From an uncultured Bacilli bacterium (lineage in GTDB: Bacteria; Bacillota_I; Bacilli_A; RF39; UBA660): DNA of 15,405 nt. Under the pieces are notes generated by a model, which had not been told where the DNA came from, did not search any database, and was given only the letters and a program-made list of their open reading frames with translations. The position numbers and the translations under genes were made by a program. The stretch is taken from NCBI GenBank assembly GCA_944371545.1, contig CALVXT010000008.1, positions 1 through 15,405 of the forward strand, in the 5' to 3' direction. Every line of letters starts with the position of its first letter. Positions within the stretch are counted from its first letter, which is position 1. This document shows, piece after piece, positions 6,493 through 14,347 of the stretch.

Positions 6493-7203
6493 TTATTTAC
6501 AAAAATCATCTATGTTATCTCTATCATAATTTTGATTTTTTATTACTTTGAATATTTCATTTTTTTCATTCACATTACATCTTACTACATCATAAAACGG
6601 TGTGTCATAATATATAACCCCATCTCCTGAAATTTTAATGAGTGAAAATCTTGGGGCTTGATGAATGTTCACGACTCCAATATAGTCTATTGTTATCAAT
6701 ACTAATAAAAAAAGTAAAAAATAGCCAAAATTACAAATTAATCTTTTTACGTGTGTCAATCGTTTAGTAAATTTACTCACACCTATTAAAGATATTATTG
6801 CACCAAAAATCGAATAAATTCCACCCCAACTACTTTCGCTTGGAAATATTGCAATGGCCGTGATTGAAATTAAAACGCCAAAAATTATGAATAATAAACC
6901 AATAAAATTATTTCGATTTTCTATTTTTTTATTCGAATAGTCTATTGTATTCATTATATTTTCTTCTAATTTTTCACAATACTCTTTTTCGTTCACTTTC
7001 TCTCCGCTCATCAAATCATTTAAAGAAATATCAAGTTCATTACATAAAGGTTTAAATAATGATAAGTCAGGCATATTTCTTCCATTTTCCCAATTTCCAA
7101 CTGTGCGATCTGAAACGCCTAATTTTTCAGATAATTCTTGTTGAGTCATATTTTTCTTTTTTCTACATTCAGCAATAAATTTTCCAATTTTTTCTTGATT
7201 CAT
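6493..7203 (-). CDS. membrane-anchored XRE-family HTH regulator
   Basis: A 236-residue protein. Residues 1-65 are a complete XRE/Cro helix-turn-helix: KKKNMTQQELSEKLGVSDRT forms the turn and recognition start, followed by VGNWENGRNMPDLSLFKPLC. Three hydrophobic helices follow at about 99-118, 125-145 and 156-175. A C-terminal domain of about 60 residues (YIGVVNIHQAP to the end) is probably outside the membrane. AAAGGAG lies before the ATG, and a TATAAA-type -10 (7228-7233, minus) gives a short leader. Such HTH-plus-TM proteins sense membrane or extracellular cues, but the ligand here is unknown. It lies 170 bp upstream of the DUF4177-like gene in the same direction, with no terminator between, so that pair is the natural target candidate. 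Confidence 0.82.
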   Translation of the reverse strand: MNQEKIGKFIAECRKKKNMTQQELSEKLGVSDRTVGNWENGRNMPDLSLFKPLCNELDISLNDLMSGEKVNEKEYCEKLEENIMNTIDYSNKKIENRNNFIGLLFIIFGVLISITAIAIFPSESSWGGIYSIFGAIISLIGVSKFTKRLTHVKRLICNFGYFLLFLLVLITIDYIGVVNIHQAPRFSLIKISGDGVIYYDTPFYDVVRCNVNEKNEIFKVIKNQNYDRDNIDDFCK

Positions 7204-7326
7204 ATTTTTCTCCTTTCACACCAATATTTTATAATGCAAAAGTTTTTTATTACAGGAAACATTTCGAGGGTACACAAAATAATTCCTAAAACTTTTTAAA
7301 AGCTTTTATTGTTTTTTTGATTATAC

Positions 7327-7368
7327 AAAAAAAGAGATTATAAATCCCATTGCCAATTTATAACCTCT
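7327..7368 (-). terminator. phosphoketolase terminator overlapping the CDS end
   Basis: On the minus strand, AGAGGTTATAAAT (7368-7356) pairs over all 13 bases, one being G-U, with ATTTATAATCTCT (7345-7333) across a 10-nt loop. Seven T follow. The last codons and the TAA of the gene lie in the stem and loop. Confidence 0.9.
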
Positions 7369-9689
7369 TCCATATCGATTCCATTTTCTGTTATATATTT
7401 TTGATGCTTTTTAAGCATAGAGATGCAGTATTGTTTTACTTCTTTTGTATCAAATTGTGGTAAATATTCTGTTGCTAATAAAACTAAATGAAATCGGTCT
7501 AATTTGTTTTGTACTCGCATATCAAATGGAGTTGTAATTGTTCCTTCTTCAATATAGCCTCGAACATGCATGTTTTGATTTTTTCTTTTATATGTAAGTT
7601 CATGGATGACGTTTGGATAACCGTGGAATGCAAATACAATTGGTTTATTTGTTGTAAATATATAATCGTATTCTTGGTCGCTTAAGCCATGTGGATGAGC
7701 ACTACTTGGGATAAGTTTCATTAAATCTACAACATTAACAACTCTTATTTTTAAATTTGGAATGTATTTTCTTAAAATACTTGTCGCGGCCATAATTTCT
7801 AGTGTTGGAGTATCTCCTGCGCATGCCATGACTAAATCTGGATTATCGTCTAAATCGTTACTAGCAAATCCCCATATGCCTAGTCCTTTTTTGCAATGTC
7901 TAATAGCTTGATTCATAGTAAGCCATTGTGGTCTTGGATGTTTGCTTGCAACAATGACATTTATATAGTTTTTTGTGCCTAATACATCATGCATCACACT
8001 GATTAATGTATTGGTATCACATGGAAGGTATATTCTTGAAATCTCGGCTTTTTTTGTTAAAACATGGTTAATTATTCCTGGGTCTTGATGCGTATATCCA
8101 TTGTGGTCTTGTTGCCAGCAATGACTTGAAACCACTAAATTCAAAGAAGATATTGGAGCTCTCCAATCCAGTTCTTTGCTTACTTTTATCCACTTGGCAT
8201 GTTGACTAATCATGGAATCAACAATTCGAATGAAGGATTCATAACTGTGAAAAAAGCCATGTCTTCCAGTAAGCAAATATCCTTCTAACATTCCTTCACA
8301 CATATGCTCTGATAAAAAGGAATCAATTACACGTCCTTCATAGGATAAAAATTCATCTTCTTTTTCTCTTTTGTTGTCCCATTGACGATTTGTAACTTCA
8401 AAAACAGCATTTAATCGATTTGATAGGGTTTCATCTGGTCCAAAAACACGAAAGTTATCTGGATTTTTTTCTATAATATCTCTGATGAAAGGTCCTAAAG
8501 CTCGCATGTCCTCACTTAGCACACTTCCAGGATAAGGTACATCTATGCCATATTTTTTGCAATCTGGAATTTTTAAATCTTTTAATATTTTTCCACCATT
8601 TGCATGAACGTTATGACCCATAGTTTTAGATAATTCAGGAATGAATAAACGGTATTCTTTTTTTAAAGAACCTTGTTCATCAAACAATTCTTCTGGATGA
8701 TAGCTTCTTAACCAGCTTTCTAATCTTTTTAAACTTTCTGGATGACTATCATTTACTTCGATGGGGACTTGATGAGCTCTGAAACTTCCTTCAATTTTTT
8801 TGCTATCAATTTCTTTAGGTCCTGTCCATCCTTTTGGTGTTCTCAAAATAATCATTGGCCATAAAGGGCGTTCTGTCACATGATTTTGTCTTGCCATTTT
8901 CCAGATTTCTTTAATTCGTAATATGACTTCATCCATTACTTTAGCCATTTGTTGATGAAGCTCTATTTCCTCACTTCCTTCTACATAGTAAGGAACCCAT
9001 CCATATCCTTTAAATAAAGAATCTAACTCTTCTTTACTAATTCGCGAAAGGATAGTTGGATTGGCTATTTTAAAGCCGTTTAAGTGAAGAACTGGAATGA
9101 CCGCGCCATCTTTTTCTGGATTAATGAATTTATTACCATGCCAACTCGTCGCGAGTGGTCCTGTTTCAGCTTCCCCATCTCCAACAATCACTGTTGCAAT
9201 TAAATCAGGATTATCTAAAACTGCTCCGAAAGCATGAGCTAAACTATATCCTAACTCTCCACCTTCATTGATACTTCCTGGGACTTCTGGAGCAACATGA
9301 CTTGATGTTCCGCCTGGAAAGCTAAAATGTTTCATAAATTTTTTTAGGCCTTCTTCATCTTGAGTAAATTCTTTATAAACTTCTCCATAAGAACCTTCAA
9401 AATATGTATTACACATTGTAGCTTGACCGGCATGTCCTGGACCACTAATCCACATCATATTTACATCATATTTTTTTATTACACGGTTGCAATGAGCATA
9501 AACAAAATTCTGTCCGGGAGCACTTCCCCAATGTCCAACTAATTTTGATTTAATATCCTTAAATTCTAAAGGTCTTTTTAATAAAGGATTATCTTTTAAA
9601 TAAAGTGAAGCCGCGGATACATAATTTGCTGCTCTGAAATACCCATCTATTGCTTTTAATTCTTTTTCATTCAAAATTTTTGTGTTCAT
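7338..9689 (-). CDS. xfp: D-xylulose 5-phosphate/fructose 6-phosphate phosphoketolase
   Basis: A 783-residue cytoplasmic thiamine-diphosphate enzyme. It splits xylulose 5-phosphate (and often fructose 6-phosphate) with phosphate into acetyl phosphate and glyceraldehyde 3-phosphate or erythrose 4-phosphate. Visible family motifs, numbered from this start, are GHWGSAPGQ (52-60), GPGHAGQA (83-90), HVAPEVPGSINEGGELGYSL (131-150) and the ThDP motif GDGEAETGPLATSWHGN (170-186). His53, His86 and His131 sit at a constant offset from the catalytic His64, His97 and His142 of the Bifidobacterium enzyme. Further on are SEHMCEGMLEGYLLTGRHG and SSHCWQQDHNGYTHQDPG. Length is normal. An upstream ATG at 9722 is rejected: a -10 at 9714-9719 lies inside that extension, while the ATG at 9689 has GAGGG upstream. 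It is monocistronic. Sugar preference cannot be read from sequence. Confidence 0.97.
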   Translation of the reverse strand: MNTKILNEKELKAIDGYFRAANYVSAASLYLKDNPLLKRPLEFKDIKSKLVGHWGSAPGQNFVYAHCNRVIKKYDVNMMWISGPGHAGQATMCNTYFEGSYGEVYKEFTQDEEGLKKFMKHFSFPGGTSSHVAPEVPGSINEGGELGYSLAHAFGAVLDNPDLIATVIVGDGEAETGPLATSWHGNKFINPEKDGAVIPVLHLNGFKIANPTILSRISKEELDSLFKGYGWVPYYVEGSEEIELHQQMAKVMDEVILRIKEIWKMARQNHVTERPLWPMIILRTPKGWTGPKEIDSKKIEGSFRAHQVPIEVNDSHPESLKRLESWLRSYHPEELFDEQGSLKKEYRLFIPELSKTMGHNVHANGGKILKDLKIPDCKKYGIDVPYPGSVLSEDMRALGPFIRDIIEKNPDNFRVFGPDETLSNRLNAVFEVTNRQWDNKREKEDEFLSYEGRVIDSFLSEHMCEGMLEGYLLTGRHGFFHSYESFIRIVDSMISQHAKWIKVSKELDWRAPISSLNLVVSSHCWQQDHNGYTHQDPGIINHVLTKKAEISRIYLPCDTNTLISVMHDVLGTKNYINVIVASKHPRPQWLTMNQAIRHCKKGLGIWGFASNDLDDNPDLVMACAGDTPTLEIMAATSILRKYIPNLKIRVVNVVDLMKLIPSSAHPHGLSDQEYDYIFTTNKPIVFAFHGYPNVIHELTYKRKNQNMHVRGYIEEGTITTPFDMRVQNKLDRFHLVLLATEYLPQFDTKEVKQYCISMLKKHQKYITENGIDMEEVINWQWDL

Positions 9690-9713
9690 ACTAGCACCCT
9701 CAATTCTAAAAAT

Positions 9714-9742
9714 AGTATACACTATTCATATAAAAAAAGCAA
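9714..9742 (-). promoter_or_regulatory. phosphoketolase promoter
   Basis: On the minus strand, TTGCTT (9737-9742), a 17-bp spacer and TATACT (9714-9719). The transcript would start near 9707, about 18 nt before the ATG. Confidence 0.5.
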
Positions 9743-9753
9743 AAGATTTGTAT

Positions 9754-9777
9754 AAAAAAAGAAAGAGCTCCTTAGCT
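9754..9777 (-). terminator. terminator of the ATP-grasp/murT/gatD operon
   Basis: On the minus strand, a short AGCT-AAGG-AGCT hairpin (9774-9777 with 9766-9769) is followed by a T-rich run (9754-9760). The stem is weak, but the position just after gatD is right. Confidence 0.45.
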
Positions 9778-9783
9778 GATTTT

Positions 9784-10479
9784 TCAGTATTTTATTTCAG
9801 CATTTTGATATTCTTTTACTCTTTCTTCATATGCTTCAATCATTTCTTTTTCTAAATAAAGTTTCTTTTTATATCCCAATAAGGAAAATAAATATTTTGT
9901 GAAATACGGATTCAATATTAATATGGGGCCTAATAAGTTTGTTCCAAAAAAATTGTTTTTTAAAACGCCTTCTTGTTTTTCGTTATTTTTTTCTTTTATG
10001 ACTGTAAATAATGGAGACTCTGAAGACTTAAATTCACTGCTTTGACTTTTATATCCAACTATTGGATGACTTTCAAAGGAGAAACTTCCTAAAAATAAAC
10101 TATTATAACGTGTTGCTAAATTATTTGTTGAAGTTAAATCTAAAATTTCTAATCCTTTTATTTCGTTTCCATCATTTGTCTTAATTTTTTCTCCCATGAT
10201 ATCCACAGCATTTCCAACAAATAGAAATATCACTTTTTCATCTAGTAATTTTTTTAGCGTTTCTTTATAAGGAAGAAGTTTTTGGCATACTTTTATACTA
10301 TTTTTTTCCGTCATAGGTCCCATGTAAATAAAATTTACTTTGTTATTTACAAAATAAGGTTCTTCATTTAATTTTGTTTTTATAATTTGAGCATTGGGAA
10401 AATTTTTTTCAATAAATAAAACATTTCCACTGTCGCCATATAAATTACATATTTCTGGAAATAAAATTTCTATTGTCAT
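9784..10479 (-). CDS. gatD: GatD-like subunit of lipid II isoglutaminyl synthase, catalytic residues missing
   Basis: A 231-residue homologue of GatD, the class I glutamine amidotransferase that feeds ammonia to MurT for amidating the D-Glu of lipid II. Family signs are LFPEICNLYGDSGNVLF (6-22), FESH (135-138) and the GTNLLGPILILNP stretch (179-191), plus strict pairing with murT. The nucleophile elbow, normally of the form ICGGYQ-x-L-G, reads LFVGNAVDIMG (86-96) and has no Cys. The GTYxHGP motif has Leu in place of the catalytic His. The whole protein has only Cys11 and Cys65 and a single His138. The GGGPDREQ-like motif is also changed (MGPMTEKNS). A glutaminase is therefore not expected; a scaffold, an ammonia-independent partner or a new activity are possible. 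Its ATG overlaps the murT stop (ATGA), and AAAGGGAG lies upstream, inside murT. Confidence 0.85.
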   Translation of the reverse strand: MTIEILFPEICNLYGDSGNVLFIEKNFPNAQIIKTKLNEEPYFVNNKVNFIYMGPMTEKNSIKVCQKLLPYKETLKKLLDEKVIFLFVGNAVDIMGEKIKTNDGNEIKGLEILDLTSTNNLATRYNSLFLGSFSFESHPIVGYKSQSSEFKSSESPLFTVIKEKNNEKQEGVLKNNFFGTNLLGPILILNPYFTKYLFSLLGYKKKLYLEKEMIEAYEERVKEYQNAEIKY

Positions 10480-11804
10480 TTTGAAAACTCCCTTTTAATT
10501 TTCTCTTCTATTACCATTGATTGCTCATAAGAGGTAATATCATGAAGAAGAAATATCTTGGTTATATTTTGAAAATTTATTTTTGAAGGCATATCATACT
10601 CATTATCCACTCGAACAATTTTTTCTTTTGAAACATTTGCTAGTAAAAGAGCTACGTATAAATCTTTACTTCTTTTGCCTCCTATAATTACTTCTTTTAT
10701 GCTAGAATCATTTAAGCAATCAAAATCTGTATCGTAGTACCAAGCAATAGTTTCTGAAGAATAACGATTATCCGTTACATCATCAAGCATTAATAAAACA
10801 CACTTGCTTCCAGGCTCTTCTTTTACATATTTTAAAACACTTGAACAAGCTACTGGATTTTGGCCTTTTGCCATGTGATTAATTATTGTTAAATTATTTA
10901 GTTTTGTTTCATGAAAACGAGAATCTGTAATTTTACTGTTTTCCACTACCTTTTGAATTTCTGAGGCTTTAAATCCAAGTTCTAAAAGCAAACTAATCAC
11001 GGCTATATAATTATAGATATTAAATATACTTGTTACTTTTAAAGGAAATTCATGGTCATTGATTTTTAGAATTTTCTTTTGTTCATCTATTGTTGCATTG
11101 TAATCTCGTTTGGGATTTGTTAAACCACATTTTGGGCATTTCACATTACCTATATGATAATACTTACGGTCTAAAAATTGTAATTCTGCTCCACATTTTG
11201 GACAATAAATCAAATCGCAAAAACGATGACGACTATCCTCTTTATCACTTTGTTCTTCCATTCCAAAATAAATATTTTCTCTTCCTAGACCTAATTCTAC
11301 GGTAAATAAATCATCGGCATTTAAAATGAGTTTAGTTTCTTTCGGAATTCCTTTTTGAATTAGGGATAGGACATAATCAATGCTACTATTCGTCTTCATG
11401 GAATCTCTGAAAAGATTCGTACATAATAAATAGTTAGGCACAACACTTTCAAAAATTTCTCCTGAGGTTTTTTCATCAACTTCTAAAATCGCTACATCAC
11501 TATTTTTCTTTTGTTTCAAAAACATTGCAGCTATTCCGGTATTAATATTAAATCCATTGTTGTTTATTACTTTTAATCCTAAATTTTCTAAACTATCTTT
11601 AAGTAATGAACATATTGTCGATTTGCCATTTGTTCCGGTAACAGCAATGATTAATTTAGGTTTTTTTACCATTTTTAAGAAATCTGGACAAATTTTTAAA
11701 GCAACATACCCTGGATAATATGGGATATTGCGTTTTAAAATTTTTAAACCTATAGCGCTTAGTTTTCCAAAAAATACTGCTAAAAAATATTTACTTCTCT
11801 TCAT
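10476..11804 (-). CDS. murT: MurT-like Mur ligase of lipid II isoglutaminyl synthase
   Basis: A 442-residue cytoplasmic Mur-ligase-family protein. MurT activates the alpha-carboxyl of D-Glu in lipid II with ATP and GatD supplies ammonia. Numbered from this start: ATP-binding loop GTNGKST (57-63), TNLFRD (129-134), LNADD (161-165), a zinc ribbon with Cys201, Cys204, Cys223 and Cys226 that is diagnostic of MurT, a Mur C-terminal core with IYNYIA, and a MurT C-terminal (DUF1727-like) domain from about 305. In that domain the usual LAKNPAGFN is MAKGQNPVACS, and the DGRDVSW-type motif reads SSETIAW, so the GatD-facing part has diverged. The ATG at 11804 has GGTGAT just upstream; the ATG at 11816 is possible but lacks a site. 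It overlaps the ATP-grasp gene by 14 nt and gatD by 4 nt, showing tight translational coupling. Confidence 0.88.
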   Translation of the reverse strand: MKRSKYFLAVFFGKLSAIGLKILKRNIPYYPGYVALKICPDFLKMVKKPKLIIAVTGTNGKSTICSLLKDSLENLGLKVINNNGFNINTGIAAMFLKQKKNSDVAILEVDEKTSGEIFESVVPNYLLCTNLFRDSMKTNSSIDYVLSLIQKGIPKETKLILNADDLFTVELGLGRENIYFGMEEQSDKEDSRHRFCDLIYCPKCGAELQFLDRKYYHIGNVKCPKCGLTNPKRDYNATIDEQKKILKINDHEFPLKVTSIFNIYNYIAVISLLLELGFKASEIQKVVENSKITDSRFHETKLNNLTIINHMAKGQNPVACSSVLKYVKEEPGSKCVLLMLDDVTDNRYSSETIAWYYDTDFDCLNDSSIKEVIIGGKRSKDLYVALLLANVSKEKIVRVDNEYDMPSKINFQNITKIFLLHDITSYEQSMVIEEKIKREFSK

Positions 11805-12816
11805 TCGTATCACCATATATTACTTTATCAAAAAATGGTTTTAACCCTTCTTTTGTTTCTGATAAATGAATTTTTGATTGATAGATATCATATCCAGGAA
11901 GTTCGTTTCCTTCAATTAAAACTGGTCCTTTGTCAGTTATTGCAATGTCCCAACCTACTAAGCCAACTTGAGGAATTTTTTGACTTGCTTTAATTGCCAT
12001 ATCAATAGCCTCTTCATAGTATGGAATTTTGAATCCTTTTATTGGAACATTAGAAACCGGATGAACTTCATACAACTTTCCTTCACGATCCATAGCTGGT
12101 TTCGTAATTACCCCAGACTCATCAAATAACGTGTACATTCCTCCACTATGGAAGTTATCTACATCACGAATACCATTTCCTATTCTTATCGCACGAAGCA
12201 TTACTGTTGTTTTATTATTTTTTCTAACTGTGACAATTCGAAGAGTATTTACTGAGGCCTTACAAAGACGATTCATTTCTTTATGTTGTCTTACATAATC
12301 TTCGACTAAATATTGCTTGGTATTTTTTAATACTTCATATAATTTTTCGACATTGGTTTTAGAGTCAATAACAATTTTGGCAACATCTGCTCCACCTGAT
12401 TGGTCAACTGGTTTAACCATAATAATTGAATGCCTTCCAACAAATTTAGCAAATTTAGTTTCACTCGCTTTTCTTAAATCTAAAAATTCTCTTTTAACAA
12501 ATTCTTTAAATTTTTGATTGAATTCTACTTTATTTCTAAAATAGTGATAATATGAACTATCGTTTAAAGTTTTTAAATATCCGTTGTTCACACCTCTTGT
12601 AATGTACGTTTTTCGTTGTTCATTAGTTAGGTCTTCAAAATAAAATAAAAAGTAATCTGTATATCCGGCTAAATATTTATAAGAACAGTAAATCATATCA
12701 AAAAAAAGATAAATTCTATTTTTACCGCTCCGCTCGTGTATTTTGTTTATCGTTTTAAACATTTCTTTAAAATCCATTTTGAAAATACGTTTTATATAGT
12801 AAACGAGTTTTTTCAC
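11791..12816 (-). CDS. ATP-grasp enzyme of the sugar-transfer-associated type
   Basis: A 341-residue cytoplasmic protein, first gene of the murT operon. It starts at GTG with GAGGTG 7 nt upstream; an internal ATG (residue 14) lacks a site. ATP-grasp features are MVKPVDQSGGADVAKI (133-148, the flexible nucleotide-binding loop), YLVEDYVRQHKEMNRL (169-184, adenine/hinge region), NTLRIVTV (190-197) and the metal-binding end GWDIAITDKGPVLIEGNELPG (288-308, with Asp290, Glu302 and Asn304). These match proteins labelled sugar-transfer-associated or hexapeptide-transferase-like ATP-grasp, whose substrates are mostly unknown. ATP-grasp enzymes join a carboxylate to an amine, thiol or similar nucleophile. 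Being in the same tight operon as murT/gatD, a role in modifying a wall precursor or wall polymer is a reasonable inference, not shown. Confidence 0.82.
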   Translation of the reverse strand: MKKLVYYIKRIFKMDFKEMFKTINKIHERSGKNRIYLFFDMIYCSYKYLAGYTDYFLFYFEDLTNEQRKTYITRGVNNGYLKTLNDSSYYHYFRNKVEFNQKFKEFVKREFLDLRKASETKFAKFVGRHSIIMVKPVDQSGGADVAKIVIDSKTNVEKLYEVLKNTKQYLVEDYVRQHKEMNRLCKASVNTLRIVTVRKNNKTTVMLRAIRIGNGIRDVDNFHSGGMYTLFDESGVITKPAMDREGKLYEVHPVSNVPIKGFKIPYYEEAIDMAIKASQKIPQVGLVGWDIAITDKGPVLIEGNELPGYDIYQSKIHLSETKEGLKPFFDKVIYGDTNEEK

Positions 12817-12841
12817 TGCTTACACCTCAAATCTTGACTCC

Positions 12842-12893
12842 ATTATATCCTTTTTTTCTTAAGAAATCTACCTTTCTAAAGCTTTTATGTCAA
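12842..12893 (-). promoter_or_regulatory. promoter region of the ATP-grasp/murT/gatD operon
   Basis: Minus strand: a perfect TTGACA (12888-12893) has TAGATT 17 bp downstream, and a perfect TATAAT (12842-12847) lies nearer the gene with a poor -35. Either could be used. Confidence 0.45.
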
Positions 12894-12915
12894 TATTTAT
12901 TTTAGGATTTACTTA

Positions 12916-12924
12916 TGGTATACT
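12916..12924 (+). promoter_or_regulatory. extended -10 promoter of the NlpC/P60 gene
   Basis: TGGTATACT matches TGnTATAnT, with a weak TTTATT at the -35. The transcript would start near 12931, directly at the AAGAGG ribosome site. Confidence 0.5.
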
Positions 12925-12942
12925 TAACTCAAGAGGTTTTTT

Positions 12943-14295
12943 ATGAAAAAGAAGTTGTGGAGAGTTTTTATCTTTATTTTTATTCTTCTTCTAAATGCAG
13001 GTGTTTTCTGTTACCTATCTTATATGAACCGTAGTTTGAATATAGAAAAAATTGCCTTGCAAGCATATAATGCTGAGGAAGAAAGCTATACTATTCAAAT
13101 TACAAAGCAAAAGGATTTTTTTGACTTTTTACAAGAAGATATTTCCTGTGTAGCTGTTTTTGGTCAAGAGCAAGTTACTTCTGCTTTGCATGATGGACAA
13201 TGCCTGCTTACTCTCCCTACAAACAAAAATTATCAAATTTCTCTTAAAAGTCCTAGTAAAGAAAGTTCAAGTTACAACCTTTTGGATTATTTGAATAATA
13301 TTTTAGATTTTGAATTCACTTATCCTAAAATTTATTTAATTGTTGATGAAGAAACGGAGATTGAATTCTCTGATGTTTTAATTAATCCAGATGAAGTTGA
13401 CTATCAGTTTACTAGTTCTGATTCATCAGTTGTAAGTATTGAAGATGGAATCATTAAAGGAATAAGTCCTGGAAATGCATTTATTACTTCACCTCTTGTG
13501 GATGACAAATTAGAAGTTGTCGTTACAGACCTTATTACTTTTCCTACTTATCAAAAAAAATATAAAAAACATCTTCCTTGCAATTACTATACTGAAGAAC
13601 AAGCTAACTTGTTAGATGAAATTTTAGCTTATCGAATTAATAAAGCTGGTTATCAAACGAGAGCCGCTGCAATAGAAGCTGCTAGATTCTTAACTCTATC
13701 TTTTCCTTATCGGATTCCTTATTTTTATGAAAATGGACGAGTTCATGAATCTGGAGTCAATTATGCTGATGGTGAAGGGCGCTATTACAAACAAGGATTA
13801 TATTTACATGAATCAAAATTTTCTGATATAAAGGCAAGTTTTAATGGTCCTGCTATTTGGGGATGCCCATTAACAAATTGGGAAACTGATGAACAATTCG
13901 GTTATTATCCTGGTATGAAAAAACCTAACGGTTTAGATTGTTCTGGATTTGTATCTTGGGTCTTAAAAAATGCTGGATTTGACCCAGGAGATATTGGAGC
14001 TGGGGAAACAGAATATCCTCATCAATTAACAGATTTAGGAAAGTATACTCCTCTTACTGTTTCTTTGATTGATAATGGTACGGTTAAAACAGGAGATTTA
14101 GTAAACTATTGGGGACATATTGGCATTATTGTTGGTATTGATGGTGAGAACATTTATGTTGCTGAATCCTTACAAAATTTTGGCGGTGTGGTTACTCGAT
14201 TGTATTCAAAATATACAATAAGTGAGACTTTTAATCATGTTGTTTTAATGGATGAATATTATAAAAATGATGGAAACTATTCTGTTATGTGGTAG
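12943..14295 (+). CDS. secreted or membrane-anchored NlpC/P60 peptidoglycan hydrolase with Ig-like domain
   Basis: A 450-residue protein. Residues 6-27 are a hydrophobic signal anchor. About 125-196 form a bacterial Ig-like (BIG2) domain with the typical YQFTSSDSSVVSIEDGIIKGISPGNAFI pattern. The C-terminal 130 residues are an NlpC/P60 cysteine peptidase. The nucleophile is Cys333 in LDCSGFVSW (331-339) and the base is His392 in GHIGIIVG (391-398); a polar third residue follows near VAESL (406-410). Such enzymes cut stem-peptide bonds in peptidoglycan outside the cell. A conserved-looking middle (225-330, with an IWGCPLTNWE segment) precedes the catalytic domain and is not assigned. AAGAGG is 6 nt before ATG 12943. 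It is divergent from the murT operon and shares the intergenic promoter region with it. The bond cut cannot be read from the sequence. Confidence 0.88.
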   Translation: MKKKLWRVFIFIFILLLNAGVFCYLSYMNRSLNIEKIALQAYNAEEESYTIQITKQKDFFDFLQEDISCVAVFGQEQVTSALHDGQCLLTLPTNKNYQISLKSPSKESSSYNLLDYLNNILDFEFTYPKIYLIVDEETEIEFSDVLINPDEVDYQFTSSDSSVVSIEDGIIKGISPGNAFITSPLVDDKLEVVVTDLITFPTYQKKYKKHLPCNYYTEEQANLLDEILAYRINKAGYQTRAAAIEAARFLTLSFPYRIPYFYENGRVHESGVNYADGEGRYYKQGLYLHESKFSDIKASFNGPAIWGCPLTNWETDEQFGYYPGMKKPNGLDCSGFVSWVLKNAGFDPGDIGAGETEYPHQLTDLGKYTPLTVSLIDNGTVKTGDLVNYWGHIGIIVGIDGENIYVAESLQNFGGVVTRLYSKYTISETFNHVVLMDEYYKNDGNYSVMW

Positions 14296-14308
14296 TTTCC
14301 TCTTTTTT
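14272..14308 (+). terminator. NlpC/P60 gene terminator overlapping the CDS end
   Basis: GGAAACTA (14272-14279) pairs perfectly with TAGTTTCC (14293-14300), and TCTTTTTT follows. The TAG stop codon (14293-14295) is the base of the 3' arm. Confidence 0.75.
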
Positions 14309-14333
14309 CGACATTTTTTATTCTTTTCGTGTG

Positions 14334-14339
14334 TATAAT
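14334..14339 (+). promoter_or_regulatory. -10 element of the MvaI/BcnI-like gene
   Basis: A perfect TATAAT ends 8 nt before the ATG, so transcription would start near 14346. A TCGACA (14308-14313) is the only -35-like match, but its 20-bp spacer is long. Confidence 0.5.
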
Positions 14340-14347
14340 AACTTTTC

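Noticed and set aside
9690..9722. Eleven-residue N-terminal extension of phosphoketolase
   Set aside because: It would begin upstream of the predicted transcript start and lacks a ribosome site.
10476..11804. MurT as a folylpolyglutamate synthase or another Mur ligase
   Set aside because: The four-cysteine ribbon inserted in the central domain and the adjacent gatD are specific to MurT.
11805..11816. Four-residue N-terminal extension of MurT (ATG at 11816)
   Set aside because: There is no Shine-Dalgarno before it, while GGTGAT precedes ATG 11804. It is not fully excluded.
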